NCBI RefSeq assembly: GCF_014281125.1
Contig: NZ_JACOEA010000003.1
Coordinates: 186,001-250,000, forward strand
Origin: Lawsonibacter celer
GTDB lineage: Bacteria; Bacillota; Clostridia; Oscillospirales; Oscillospiraceae
Direction: 5' to 3'
DNA: 64,000 nt
The notes under the pieces were generated by a model. That model saw nothing but the letters and a program-made list of their open reading frames with translations, did no database searches and was not told the origin of the DNA. The position numbers and the translations under genes are program-made. This document shows, piece after piece, positions 52,952-62,017 of the stretch; positions within the stretch are counted from its first letter, which is position 1; every line of letters begins with the position of its first letter.

Positions 52952-53160
52952 AGCGAGCCTCTCAGCCTTTCCGCCTGCGGCGGAAAGCAATTGAAAATCC
53001 GTGCGGAGCAGGACATACGCCTGCGCAGCACACCATTGCCTGCCCGCCAGTGCGGGCAGCCGTCCGCTCACGGAGCGGACGAGGGGGGATCACAAGCATT
53101 GTGCCGCGCAGCGGCGCGGTGCTTGTGTATCTAGGGGGGAACGTCCCCCCTAGAGCCTTT
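52952..53160 (-). repeat. Cluster of five perfect hairpins between nrdD and nrdG
   Basis: Consecutive inverted repeats: 52967-52987 (CTTTCCGCC arms), 53040-53059 (CTGCCCGC arms), 53061-53081 (CGTCCGCTC arms), 53091-53127 (CACAAGCA outer arms, CCGCGC inner arms) and 53131-53153 (CTAGGGGGG arms). No gene. Possible roles: 3' mRNA stabilisation, partial termination, or a nest of REP-like elements. Confidence 0.7.
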
Positions 53161-55359
53161 TTACAGGTGCAGCACCCGGTCACGGATCTCCTGGGTTCTC
53201 CCCTGGTTCCAGAACTGGGTTCCAATGTAGCCACAGGTGCGGCGGGCCACGTTCATCTTATCCTGGTCAGTGTTGCCGCATTTGGGGCAGCGCCAGATGA
53301 GCTTTCCGTTCTCCTCCACGATCTCGATCTCGCCATCCCAGCCGCACTCCTGACAGTAGTCGGACTTGGTGTTCAGCTCGGCATAGATGATGTTGTCGTA
53401 GATAAACTTCATCACCTGGAGCACTGCCTCCAGATTATTCTGCATGTCCGGCACCTCCACATAGCTGATGGCGCCGCCGGGGGACAGGTGCTGGAACTGC
53501 GCCTCGAACTTCAGCTTCTCAAAGGCGTTGATGGGCTCGGACACGTGGACGTGATAGCTGTTAGTGATATAGCCCTTGTCGGTGATGCCCTCGATAATCC
53601 CGAACCGGCGCTGGAGGCACTTTGCGAACTTGTAGGTGGTGGACTCCAGAGGCGTGCCGTAGAGGGAGTAGTCGATGTTCTCCGCCGTCTTCCACTCCTT
53701 GCATTTGTCGTTCATCTTCTGCATGATCTGCAGGGCAAAGGGGGTGGCGGCGGGGTCGGTGTGGCTCTTGCCCGTCATATATTTCACACACTCATACAGT
53801 CCCGCATAGCCCAGGGAAATGGTGGAATAGCCGTTATAGAGCAGCGCGTCAATGGGCTCGCCCTTTTTCAGCCGGGCCAGAGCGCCGTACTGCCACAGAA
53901 TGGGGGCCACATCGGACAGGGTGCCCTTGAGCCGCTCGTGACGGCATCGCAGCGCCCGGTGGCACAGCTCCAGCCGCTCCTCAAAGATCTGCCAGAACTT
54001 CTCCAGGTTCCCGCCCGAGGACAGGGCCGCGTCCGGCAGGTTGATAGTGACCACGCCCTGATTAAAGCGGCCATAGTACTTGTGCTTGCCCGGCTCATAG
54101 TTGCCCGCGTTGGCGATGTTGCCGATTCCGGCGTCGGTAAAGCGGTCCGGCGTCAGGAAAGAGCGGCAGCCCATGCAGGTATACACATCGCCCTTGAGCT
54201 CCAGCATCTTCTTTTCAGAGATGTAGTCGGGCACCATGCGCTTGGCGGTGCATTTGGCGGCGAGCTCAGTCAGATACCAATAGGGGGAGTCCTCATGGAT
54301 ATTGTCCTCCTCCAGCACGTAAATCAGCTTGGGGAAGGCGGGGGTAATCCACACCCCGTCCTCATTCTTCACACCCTGATAGCGCTGCTCCAGGGTCTCC
54401 TCAATAATCATGGCCAAATCCCGCTTCTCCTGCTCATTTTTGGCCTCGTTGAGGTACATGAACACGGTGACAAAGGGCGCCTGTCCGTTGGTGGTCAGCA
54501 GGGTGAGCACCTGGTACTGGATGGTCTGCACCCCCCGGCGCACTTCGTCCCGCAGGCGCGCCTCCACCAGGTTGGAGAGCTTCTCCTCGCCGGGTTGCAC
54601 GCCGATGGCCTCCATCTCCTGCTCCACCACCCGGCGCAGCTTTTTCCGGCTCACATCCACAAAAGGGGCCAGATGGGTCAGGGAGATGGACTGCCCGCCA
54701 TACTGGTTGCTGGCCACCTGAGCAATGATCTGGGTGGCGATATTGCAGGCGGTGGAAAAGCTGTGGGGCCGCTCAATCTTGGTGCCGGTGATGACCGTGC
54801 CGTTTTGCAGCATATCCTCCAGATTGACCAGGTCGCAGTTGTGCATGTGCTGGGCATAGTAGTCGGTGTCGTGGAAATGGATCACGCCCTCCCGGTGGGC
54901 CTCCACAATATCCTGGGGCAGCAGCAGCCGTTCGCTGATGTCCCGGGAGACCTCGCCCGCCATGTAATCCCGCTGCGTGGAGTTGACCACCGGGTTCTTG
55001 TTGGCGTTCTCCTGCTTGGCCTCCTCATTGCAGCACTCAATGAGGGAGAGAATCTTCTCATCGGTGGTGTTGCTCTTACGCACCAGGGAGCGGATATAGC
55101 GGTAGGTCACGTAGTTCTTGGCCACCTCGTAGGCGCCGTGGGCCATAATCTGGTATTCCACCAGATCCTGTATCTCCTCTACTGAGGGGGCACGGTTCAT
55201 CTTTTCACAGGAGAGCTCCACAAAATCTGCAATTCGGCGGATCTGCATGGGCGTCATGCGGATGCTCTCCTCCACACTCTCGTTGGCTTTGGTGATAGCG
55301 GCAATGATCTTTGTAATGTCAAAGCCCACTTCGGTCCCGTTTCTCTTGATGACTGTCAT
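53161..55359 (-). CDS. nrdD: Anaerobic ribonucleoside-triphosphate reductase
   Basis: 732 residues. N-terminal ATP-cone (TVIKRNGTEVGFDITKIIAA), a central ten-stranded glycyl-radical barrel, zinc-binding Cys pairs CQECG and CPKCG near the end, and the radical loop RRTCGYIG with Gly710. It reduces NTPs to dNTPs without oxygen. Paired NrdR-like boxes lie upstream. Confidence 0.97.
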   Translation of the reverse strand: MTVIKRNGTEVGFDITKIIAAITKANESVEESIRMTPMQIRRIADFVELSCEKMNRAPSVEEIQDLVEYQIMAHGAYEVAKNYVTYRYIRSLVRKSNTTDEKILSLIECCNEEAKQENANKNPVVNSTQRDYMAGEVSRDISERLLLPQDIVEAHREGVIHFHDTDYYAQHMHNCDLVNLEDMLQNGTVITGTKIERPHSFSTACNIATQIIAQVASNQYGGQSISLTHLAPFVDVSRKKLRRVVEQEMEAIGVQPGEEKLSNLVEARLRDEVRRGVQTIQYQVLTLLTTNGQAPFVTVFMYLNEAKNEQEKRDLAMIIEETLEQRYQGVKNEDGVWITPAFPKLIYVLEEDNIHEDSPYWYLTELAAKCTAKRMVPDYISEKKMLELKGDVYTCMGCRSFLTPDRFTDAGIGNIANAGNYEPGKHKYYGRFNQGVVTINLPDAALSSGGNLEKFWQIFEERLELCHRALRCRHERLKGTLSDVAPILWQYGALARLKKGEPIDALLYNGYSTISLGYAGLYECVKYMTGKSHTDPAATPFALQIMQKMNDKCKEWKTAENIDYSLYGTPLESTTYKFAKCLQRRFGIIEGITDKGYITNSYHVHVSEPINAFEKLKFEAQFQHLSPGGAISYVEVPDMQNNLEAVLQVMKFIYDNIIYAELNTKSDYCQECGWDGEIEIVEENGKLIWRCPKCGNTDQDKMNVARRTCGYIGTQFWNQGRTQEIRDRVLHL

Positions 55360-55402
55360 AACGATCCCCCACGCTTTCTATCGCTGTATCTTTTGGTAAA
55401 AC

Positions 55403-55451
55403 AATCGTGATATTTTGTACGCCAAAGCATCCTAAACACAATATCTTGTGT
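55403..55451 (-). promoter_or_regulatory. Pair of NrdR boxes before nrdD
   Basis: 55436-55451 reads ACACAATATCTTGTGT, almost the palindromic NrdR consensus. A weaker copy lies at 55403-55418 (AATCGTGATATTTTGT). Starts are 33 bp apart, three helical turns, the usual spacing for NrdR pairs. Confidence 0.7.
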
Positions 55452-55633
55452 CTGCACAGCCTATTATGGCAGAAAACGCCCTGCTTGTCTATTGTGAGTT
55501 TTGGATAAAATCCAGCCCCATTTTTTGATAGGTTGGCAAATCGCTCTGAAAATCACAGGCTCAATCAGCCCCGCAGGCGAAAACGGTCCGCCCTCAGGCG
55601 GCAAAATGACGCGGGATATGGACACGCCCCCTC

Positions 55634-55662
55634 TTGCCTGGCGGCTGTGTGTGTTGTATACT
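55634..55662 (+). promoter_or_regulatory. Promoter of citDEF
   Basis: TTGCCT (55634-55639), 17-base spacer, TATACT (55657-55662), 61 bp before citD. Confidence 0.6.
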
Positions 55663-55722
55663 AGGAGTAATGGGCCTGTCGCTCCCAGGCGGACAGGTCA
55701 TATGTGGAAAGGGATGAATCAC

Positions 55723-55992
55723 ATGAATTTAACCAGAGCGGCCGGCGCCGGCACCGACAAGTCCGGCGACGTGCTGGTGTGGGCGGAGCCAGGGGGCTCC
55801 CCGGTACAGATTGAGGTGGAGTCCTCTGTGGCCGATCTGTTTGGAGGCGCCATTCTGGCCGCAGTGCAGGAGACCGCCGCCGCCTGCGGCGTGACCGCGG
55901 GCCGCATCCGCATACAGGACAAGGGGGCGCTGGACTATGTGATCCGCGCCCGGGTGGAGACGGCGCTGCGCCGGAGCGGAGGTGAGGCGTGA
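55723..55992 (+). CDS. citD: Citrate lyase acyl carrier protein
   Basis: 89 residues from ATG 55723 (GGAAAGGG upstream). Prosthetic-group Ser14 in GTDKSGDV, at the standard position, for attachment of the phosphoribosyl-dephospho-CoA arm. Gamma subunit of citrate lyase. Its stop overlaps citE. Confidence 0.93.
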   Translation: MNLTRAAGAGTDKSGDVLVWAEPGGSPVQIEVESSVADLFGGAILAAVQETAAACGVTAGRIRIQDKGALDYVIRARVETALRRSGGEA

Positions 55993-56858
55993 TGATGCGA
56001 TCCCTGCTCTTCCTGCCCGGAAACAGCCCCAGCATGCTCATCAACGGCGACCTGCTGGGGAGCGACAGTATTATTATCGACCTGGAGGACGCGGTCTCGC
56101 CTGACGACAAGGATGCCGCCCGCATCCTTGTGCGCAACGCCCTTGGCTTCTTTCGCTACCGCACCACGGTGGTGGTGCGCATCAACGGGCTGGACACCGG
56201 CTACTGGCGGAAGGATCTGGAGGAAATTGTCCCTCTGGCCCCCCAATTCATTCTGCTGCCCAAGGCGGGCTGCGCCCAGGACATGCTCACCCTGGACCAG
56301 GCCCTTCTGGCGCTGGAACAGGCCAACAGCCTGACTCCCGGAGGTATCCGGGTGATCGCTCTGGTGGAGACCGCCGTGGGCGTGGAGCACGCCTACGAGA
56401 TCGCCTCCGCCTGCCCCCGTGTGGCCGCCCTGGCTCTGGGGGCGGAAGACCTGACCGCCGACCTGCAGTGCAAGCGCACCAAGGAGGGCGCCGAGATCGC
56501 CTACAGCCGGGGCCGGCTGGTGGCCGCCGCCCGGGCGGCGGGGGTGGAGTGCTTCGACACCCCCTTTACCGACACCGACGACCTGGAGGGGCTGGAGCAG
56601 GATGCCCGTCTGGCCAAGGGCCTGGGCTTTTCCGGCAAGCTGGTCATCAACCCCCGGCATGTGGGGATCGTCAATCAGGCCTTCTCCCCCAGCGCGGCGG
56701 ACATCGCCTACGCCCGGGAGGTCATGCGTGTGATTGAGGAGGGGCGCGCCCAGGGCAAGGGCGCGGTGGCCCTCCACGGAAAAATGATCGACAAGCCCAT
56801 CGTGGCCCGGGCCCGTCAGGTCCTGGACGCGGCGGAGCAGATGGGGGTGAAGGCATGA
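55992..56858 (+). CDS. citE: Citrate lyase beta subunit
   Basis: 288 residues. LLFLPGNSPSM at the start, the metal-binding DSIIIDLEDAVSPDDKD, VVVRINGLDT and ALALGAEDLTADL are HpcH/HpaI-CitE signatures. It cleaves the citryl-ACP intermediate to oxaloacetate and acetyl-ACP. Of tandem ATG codons at 55992 and 55995 the first overlaps the citD stop. Overlaps citF by four bases. Confidence 0.94.
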   Translation: MMRSLLFLPGNSPSMLINGDLLGSDSIIIDLEDAVSPDDKDAARILVRNALGFFRYRTTVVVRINGLDTGYWRKDLEEIVPLAPQFILLPKAGCAQDMLTLDQALLALEQANSLTPGGIRVIALVETAVGVEHAYEIASACPRVAALALGAEDLTADLQCKRTKEGAEIAYSRGRLVAAARAAGVECFDTPFTDTDDLEGLEQDARLAKGLGFSGKLVINPRHVGIVNQAFSPSAADIAYAREVMRVIEEGRAQGKGAVALHGKMIDKPIVARARQVLDAAEQMGVKA

Positions 56859-58261
56859 ACAAGCTGGTGAGCAGTCTGGAGGAGGCCGTCCGCCTGAGCG
56901 GGCTGAAGGACGGCATGACCATCTCCTTCCACCACCATCTGCGCAACGGAGACCACGTGCTCAATCTGGTGCTGGACGCGATCGCCCAAATGGGCATTAA
57001 GGACCTGACCATCAACGCCAGCTCCATTTTTGACGTGCACATGCCCCTGCTGGACCACATCAAAAACGGTGTGGTCACCGGGCTGGAGACCGCGTACATC
57101 GGCGCCAAGATCGGCAGGGAGCTTTCCAGGGGGCTTCTGCCCAGGCCCATCGTATTCCGCACCCACGGCGGCCGCCCCAGCGATATTATCTCCGGCCGCT
57201 CCAGGATTGATGTGGCCTTCCTGGCCGCCCCCACCGCCGACGACCACGGCAACTTCACCGGCAAGGCCGGCAAGAGCGCCTGCGGCAGCCTGGGCTATGC
57301 CTTTGCCGACGCGGAGCACGCGGGCAAGACGGTGGTCATCACCGACAACCTGGTGCCCTATCCCCTGGCCGGGGCCTCCATCCGGGAGACCTGCGTGGAC
57401 TATGTGGTGCAGGTGGACAGCATCGGCGACCCGGCGGGCATTGTCTCCGGCACCACTCAGATCACCAGGAGCCCGGTGCGCCTCCAGATCGCGGACACCG
57501 CCGTGGCCTGCATTGAGGCCTCCGGCCTGCTGGAGGATGGCTTCGCCTTCCAGACCGGCGCGGGGGGCATCAGCCTGGCCGTGGCCAAGGGCCTCAAGGA
57601 CAAAATGCTTGCCCGGGGCGTAGTGGGCAGCTACTGCATGGGCGGCATCACAAGCTACATTGTGGACATGCTCCAGGCGGGCTGCTTCCGGGCTTTGGTG
57701 GACTGCCAGTGCTTCGACCTGACCGCGGTGGAGTCCATCCGTACCGATCCCCGCCACTGGGAGGTGAGTGCGGCCCAGTACGCCAGCCCCACGGCCAAGA
57801 GCTGTCTGGTGGACGGGCTGGACGTGGTGGTGCTGGGCGCCACCGAGATGGACTTTGATTTCAACGTGAACGTCCACACCGACTCCAAGGGCAATATCAT
57901 GGGCGGCAGCGGCGGCCACAGCGACGCCGCCGCCGGGGCCAAGATGACCATGATTGTGGCCCCCCTTCTGCGCAACCGCATCCCCCTGATTATGCCCCGG
58001 GTCACCTGCATCACCACCCCGGGCAACACAGTGGACGTGCTGGTCACCCAGTACGGTGTGGCGGTCAACCCCGCCCGTGCCGACCTGCGCTCGCGCTTTG
58101 AGGCCGCCGGTCTGCCTGTGAAAGATATCCGGGCGCTTTATCAGACCGCCATCGCCCTGACCGGTGAGCCCACCTACCCCCAGCGCAGGGAGGGCAAGGT
58201 GCTGGCCCAGGTATTTTACCGGGACGGCTCCCTCATCGACACCCTCTACTGTGTGGAATAA
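56855..58261 (+). CDS. citF: Citrate lyase alpha subunit (citrate:acetyl-ACP transferase)
   Basis: 468 residues, somewhat shorter than the ~500 of many CitF proteins, with the shortfall at the N-terminus. Conserved features: FHHHLRNGDHVLN, FRTHGGRPSDIISG, AFLAAPTADDHGN and the Glu-containing GATEMDFDFNVNVHTDSKG. It transfers the acyl carrier onto citrate. No citC, citX or citG is nearby, so ACP maturation must be encoded elsewhere. Confidence 0.94.
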   Translation: MNKLVSSLEEAVRLSGLKDGMTISFHHHLRNGDHVLNLVLDAIAQMGIKDLTINASSIFDVHMPLLDHIKNGVVTGLETAYIGAKIGRELSRGLLPRPIVFRTHGGRPSDIISGRSRIDVAFLAAPTADDHGNFTGKAGKSACGSLGYAFADAEHAGKTVVITDNLVPYPLAGASIRETCVDYVVQVDSIGDPAGIVSGTTQITRSPVRLQIADTAVACIEASGLLEDGFAFQTGAGGISLAVAKGLKDKMLARGVVGSYCMGGITSYIVDMLQAGCFRALVDCQCFDLTAVESIRTDPRHWEVSAAQYASPTAKSCLVDGLDVVVLGATEMDFDFNVNVHTDSKGNIMGGSGGHSDAAAGAKMTMIVAPLLRNRIPLIMPRVTCITTPGNTVDVLVTQYGVAVNPARADLRSRFEAAGLPVKDIRALYQTAIALTGEPTYPQRREGKVLAQVFYRDGSLIDTLYCVE

Positions 58262-58273
58262 ACGTGATACCCA

Positions 58274-58304
58274 AAAAGGCGCGCGGCCGGGCCGCGCGCC
58301 TTTT
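58274..58304. terminator. Bidirectional terminator after citF
   Basis: A 14-bp stem AAAAGGCGCGCGGC with its complement, CGG loop, then a T-run; lies between convergent citF and the GH3 gene. Confidence 0.9.
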
Positions 58305-58313
58305 CTTTTTGGT

Positions 58314-59558
58314 TCACTCCCCCAGGATACCCCGCTCCTCCTTCAGGGTCAGGATGCGCAGGACGCTCTCGTCCAGGTGCGCCCGGGAGATCTCCCCGTT
58401 CTCCACTGCCTGGAGCAGGGCATTAGCCGCCTGATCCAGGTCCTTGGGGCACAGGAGCAGGTCCACCCCCGCCTGGACGGCCTTGACGGCGATCTCGCCG
58501 CTGTCGTAATAGTCGGTCATGGCCTTCATCTGCAGGCCGTCGGTCATCACCACGCCCTCAAATCCCAGTTTCTCCCGCAGCAGACCGGTGACCAGCACGT
58601 GGGAGAAGAGGGCGGGCTGGTCGTCCACCTCCTCCACAATCAGGTGTCCCATCATCACCGCGTCCGCCCCGGCCGCGATGCCCGCCTGAAAGGGGATCAG
58701 CTCCGCCTGCCGCAGCTCCTCCAGGGATTTGTACACATACACCGCGCCGTAGTGGCTGTCGGCGGAGGTATCCCCGTGGCCGGGGAAGTGCTTGAGGGCG
58801 CAAGCCGTACCCCCCGCGTGGAATCCCTCCACCGCCGCGGCCACCAGCTGGGCCGCCTGGCCGAAGTCGTCGCTGTAGGCCCGGTCCCCGATGACGGTGT
58901 TGGCCGGGTTGGACCACACGTCGGCCACCGGGGCCAGGTCCATGTTGAAGCCCAGCTCCCTCAGGTCGGCGGCAATGGTCCGGGCGTTCTCCCGGGCCTT
59001 CTCCGGCCCCTGGTCCTTATAGTCCAGCATGGGGCCGATCCGGGTGGTGCCGATGGTGTCCATCAAGCGGTTCACCCGTCCCCCCTCCTCGTCGCAGGTG
59101 AGGATCAGAGGAATCCTGGAATAGGACTGCACGCCGGAGAGCATCTTCCTCACCTGCTCCCAGGTGACGAGGTTGCTCTTGTCATACAGCAGTCCGCCCA
59201 CTGGATACTCCGCCAGTGCCGCCCGGGTGGTCTCCCCCGCCGCAGTCACCTTTGCTACTCCGGTCAGGTCCGAGGGATAGACGATAAAGAGCTGGCAAAT
59301 CTTCTCCCACAGGGTCATGTCCGAAAGGGTCCGCTCCGCCAGACTGGCCGCGGGCGTAGGTTCCGGCTCCGAGACGGGCGTAGGGACCGGGGTGGGGGTG
59401 GGGGTGGGAGCCGGTGCTGTAACAGCTGGCGGGCTGCTCTTCGCCGGGTCAGGCTCAGGCCGCTCCAGCCCGCAGCCTGCCAGCAGCCCTGCCGCCAGCA
59501 TAACCGCAAGGATTGCCGGACCGAACCGGCCCGCCCTCTTTCCCCTTTTGCTGTACAT
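58314..59558 (-). CDS. GH3 beta-N-acetylhexosaminidase lipoprotein (NagZ-like)
   Basis: 414 residues from ATG 59558 (GGAAAGGAAGG upstream). Lipobox LLAGC, then a Pro/Thr linker, then a GH3 barrel with KHFPGHGDTSADSHYGAV (the NagZ-type His-Asp acid/base loop) and the nucleophile Asp in GVVMTDGLQMKAM. Surface-tethered exo-enzyme likely to release N-acetylglucosamine from muropeptides. Being a single-domain GH3 fits NagZ rather than beta-glucosidases. Confidence 0.92.
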   Translation of the reverse strand: MYSKRGKRAGRFGPAILAVMLAAGLLAGCGLERPEPDPAKSSPPAVTAPAPTPTPTPVPTPVSEPEPTPAASLAERTLSDMTLWEKICQLFIVYPSDLTGVAKVTAAGETTRAALAEYPVGGLLYDKSNLVTWEQVRKMLSGVQSYSRIPLILTCDEEGGRVNRLMDTIGTTRIGPMLDYKDQGPEKARENARTIAADLRELGFNMDLAPVADVWSNPANTVIGDRAYSDDFGQAAQLVAAAVEGFHAGGTACALKHFPGHGDTSADSHYGAVYVYKSLEELRQAELIPFQAGIAAGADAVMMGHLIVEEVDDQPALFSHVLVTGLLREKLGFEGVVMTDGLQMKAMTDYYDSGEIAVKAVQAGVDLLLCPKDLDQAANALLQAVENGEISRAHLDESVLRILTLKEERGILGE

Positions 59559-59922
59559 GCTGCGCCTTCCTTTCCCATCTGCTTGTCCCATCGTTTCGTT
59601 TCTTTTATTTTATTCCATTGCGTCATGCCGCGCAATCCCCATCTTTTCCGCCGGGTCGGCGGCTTTCTCCGGCCAAAACGGCCCGATTCGCCGCAGCAGA
59701 TCAGGCCGATGTGTAGATGTTCAGCTCCAGTCCCAGCAGCCAGTCAATAGCAGCCTGGGATCTGACTGTAGAGGAAACTGCCACACCGAATCCGATGATC
59801 GCCATACCGCAGACGACAATCAGCGCAATGATTGGGATAAAGGATTCAGCGCACGGGGTAGTTTATCGCGGCTCCTCAGCACAACCTTTTCCCCTTGTAG
59901 TTGAATTCTGCAGTCGCATATT
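59559..59922. other. Intergenic region with a membrane-protein-like remnant
   Basis: 364 bp without an intact gene. On the minus strand 59707-59862 can be read as about 50 residues with a hydrophobic stretch (IIALIVVCGMAIIGFGVAV) and tail QAAIDWLLGLELNIY, but an in-frame stop lies just upstream and the only Met is internal. It may be the 3' scrap of a lost membrane-protein gene. Confidence 0.4.
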
Positions 59923-60657
59923 TCACCATATCTTTTGTAGAAAACAACCTCGAGGCGTTCCCTCCAGCGTCTTCTTTTGTTCGATTGCACGGACCACGAG
60001 GCTCTTTCCCTCTACCGTGAAACGAACATTAAGCCCGGCAAATTCCAGGCCGTATACCCGCGACGGGTCCTGCTGATAGGAGGGCCGCGGGTCCCGGGCC
60101 AGGACTCCCCTCAAAGCGGCCTGCTTCTCGGGCGGCACCCGCTCCAGCAGATCCGGCGGAAACTCCACCGCCAAAGTCGCTCCGCCGTCTCCCCCGGTGA
60201 AGCCGCCGGCCGCCTCCGGATGGCTGTCGGCATAGGGCACGTAAGGCTTCACATCTAGAATCGGGGTGCCGTCCATCAGGTCCGCGCCCCCCAGACGGAG
60301 CACCGTCCCCACTCCGCTCTGCCGCCCCATCCCCAGCAGTCTGACGCAGGAGAGCCCAATGGGGTTGGGCCGGAAGGGGGAGCGGGTGGCAAACACCCCC
60401 ATGCGGGCGTTGCCTCCCAGGCGGGGCGGCCGCACCGTGGGGGACCAGTCCGGCCGGATTGCCTGGTCAAACACCCAAATCAGCCACAGGTGGGAAAACC
60501 CCTCCAGCCCCCGCAGGGCGTCCGGATTCCGGTATTCCGGTTCAAAAACCAGGGTGGACTCCAGCTCCTCTACCAGCCCGCTCTGCCGGGGCACGCCGAA
60601 TTTGCTGGCAAAATCGCTGTGGACACGGGCAATGATTTTCATCTCAGGCAATTCCAT
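59923..60657 (-). CDS. trmO: tRNA m6t6A37 methyltransferase TrmO (TsaA/YaeB family)
   Basis: 244 residues from ATG 60657 (AAGGAGAGG upstream). TsaA beta-barrel motifs: IIARVHSDFASKFGVPRQSG, GFSHLWLIWVFDQ, the core MGVFATRSPFRPNPIGLSCV and LDVKPYVPYADS. It methylates N6 of t6A at position 37 in certain tRNAs using SAM. A C-terminal extension of ~80 residues is present, as in many members. Confidence 0.92.
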   Translation of the reverse strand: MELPEMKIIARVHSDFASKFGVPRQSGLVEELESTLVFEPEYRNPDALRGLEGFSHLWLIWVFDQAIRPDWSPTVRPPRLGGNARMGVFATRSPFRPNPIGLSCVRLLGMGRQSGVGTVLRLGGADLMDGTPILDVKPYVPYADSHPEAAGGFTGGDGGATLAVEFPPDLLERVPPEKQAALRGVLARDPRPSYQQDPSRVYGLEFAGLNVRFTVEGKSLVVRAIEQKKTLEGTPRGCFLQKIW

Positions 60658-60716
60658 GGTTCCCTCTCCTTGCATGTTTTCTCTATTTTATTCCAGCCGT
60701 GGGCCGCTGGCAAGCA

Positions 60717-60754
60717 AAAAAGCGGGGCGCGCCAAAGGGCGCGCCCCGCTTTTT
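60717..60754. terminator. Terminator after thiolase 2
   Basis: A 17-bp stem AAAAAGCGGGGCGCGCC with its complement, AAAG loop. T-run on the minus strand after the thiolase gene. Confidence 0.9.
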
Positions 60755-60773
60755 GTCTCCCGACCCGCTCACA

Positions 60774-61967
60774 TCAATCCAGCCGCTCAAAGACGACCGC
60801 CATGGCGGGCCCGCCGCCGGCGCACAGGGAGCCGCAGCCATACCTGGCGCCCCGACGCTTGAGCTCATAGTAGCCGCTGATCATCAGCCTCAGGCCGGTC
60901 ATGCCTACCGGATGCCCCAAGGCGATGCCGGAGCCGTTGGCGTTAACCTTGTCCAGGGGGATGTTCAGCTCCCGCAAGCAGGGCAGAACCTGGGCGGCAA
61001 ACGCCTCGTTGATCTCGTAGTAGTCAATGTCCTCCTGCTTCAGGCCGGCATATTCGACGGCCTTGGGGATGGCATAGATGGGCCCCACGCCCATGATCTC
61101 CGGGGCCACGCCCACCGTGGCGGTAGAGAGAATACGTACCAGGGGCTTCAGACCCAGAGCGGCGGCCTTGTCGGCGGCCATAATCACCGCCGCGCTGGCG
61201 CCGTCGTTAATGCCCGAGGCATTGCCGGCGGTGACGGTGCCGTCCTTCATAAACGCGGGGCGCAGCTTGGCCAGCTCCTCCACAGTGGTATGGCGGGGGT
61301 GCTCATCGGTGTCCACCACCACGGTGCCCTTGCGGGTCTTGACTTCAATGGGGACAATCTCCTCCTTGAACCGGCCGGAGGCGATGGCATCGGCGGCCCG
61401 CTGCTGGCTCAGGCAGGCGTACTCGTCCTGCTCTGCCCGGGAGACATGCCAGCGCTCCGCCACGTTTTCGGCGGTGCGCATGATGCTCTCCCCGCTGAAC
61501 ACATCGATGAGCGCGTCGTACTGCAGCGCATCCTCCAGCTTCGCGGGGCCCATCTTTACCCCCTTGCGCAGCCCCATCATCATGTGGGGCACATTGGACA
61601 TGCTCTCCACACCGCACACCAGCGCCGCGTCGGTCTTGCCCAATTGGATCTGCTGCACCGCGATCTCCAGGGCCCGCAGGCTGGAGGCACACTGCTGCTC
61701 CACCGTACAGGCGGCTCCGGTCTCTGGGATCCCCAGGGCGATCTGAACCTGGCGGGCCGGATTGCCCTTCATGCCGTGCTTATAGACCGTGCCCAGAGTG
61801 ACCTCGTCGATCTCCCCGGGGGCCACGCCGGCTCGGTCCATGGCGGCCTTGGCCACGGTCTTGGCCAGCTCCACCGCGGGAACGGTGGACAGCGCGCCGC
61901 CGAAATCCCCGATGGGGCTGCGGGCCATGCCCACAACCACGACCTCTCGAAACTGCTTAGAAGACAT
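60774..61967 (-). CDS. Thiolase (acetyl-CoA acetyltransferase) 2
   Basis: 397 residues. Nucleophile Cys93 in [15 protein letters not shown] (Ser-Ser where many biosynthetic thiolases have Ser-Gly), [24 protein letters not shown], and final Cys in [12 protein letters not shown]. Second in a two-gene operon after the CoA-transferase, 51 bp apart, GAGGAGG upstream. The pair suggests acetyl-CoA/acetoacetyl-CoA interconversion in short-chain acid formation. Confidence 0.93.
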   Translation of the reverse strand: MSSKQFREVVVVGMARSPIGDFGGALSTVPAVELAKTVAKAAMDRAGVAPGEIDEVTLGTVYKHGMKGNPARQVQIALGIPETGAACTVEQQCASSLRALEIAVQQIQLGKTDAALVCGVESMSNVPHMMMGLRKGVKMGPAKLEDALQYDALIDVFSGESIMRTAENVAERWHVSRAEQDEYACLSQQRAADAIASGRFKEEIVPIEVKTRKGTVVVDTDEHPRHTTVEELAKLRPAFMKDGTVTAGNASGINDGASAAVIMAADKAAALGLKPLVRILSTATVGVAPEIMGVGPIYAIPKAVEYAGLKQEDIDYYEINEAFAAQVLPCLRELNIPLDKVNANGSGIALGHPVGMTGLRLMISGYYELKRRGARYGCGSLCAGGGPAMAVVFERLD

Positions 61968-62017
61968 AACATTTCCTCCTCATTCTAGGTATATCATCCC
62001 GCATCTGCAGGTATGCT

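Larger units (their letters stand above)
55360..55722. promoter_or_regulatory. Divergent region between nrdD and citD
   Basis: 363 bp without a gene. It holds two NrdR-type boxes on the nrdD side, a GC-rich stretch with small inverted repeats (CCGCC-CTCA-GGCGG near 55590) and the cit promoter at 55634-55662. Confidence 0.6.

Noticed and set aside
52952..53160. Hairpin cluster as a CRISPR array
   Set aside because: The stems differ from each other and have no constant repeat or spacer length.
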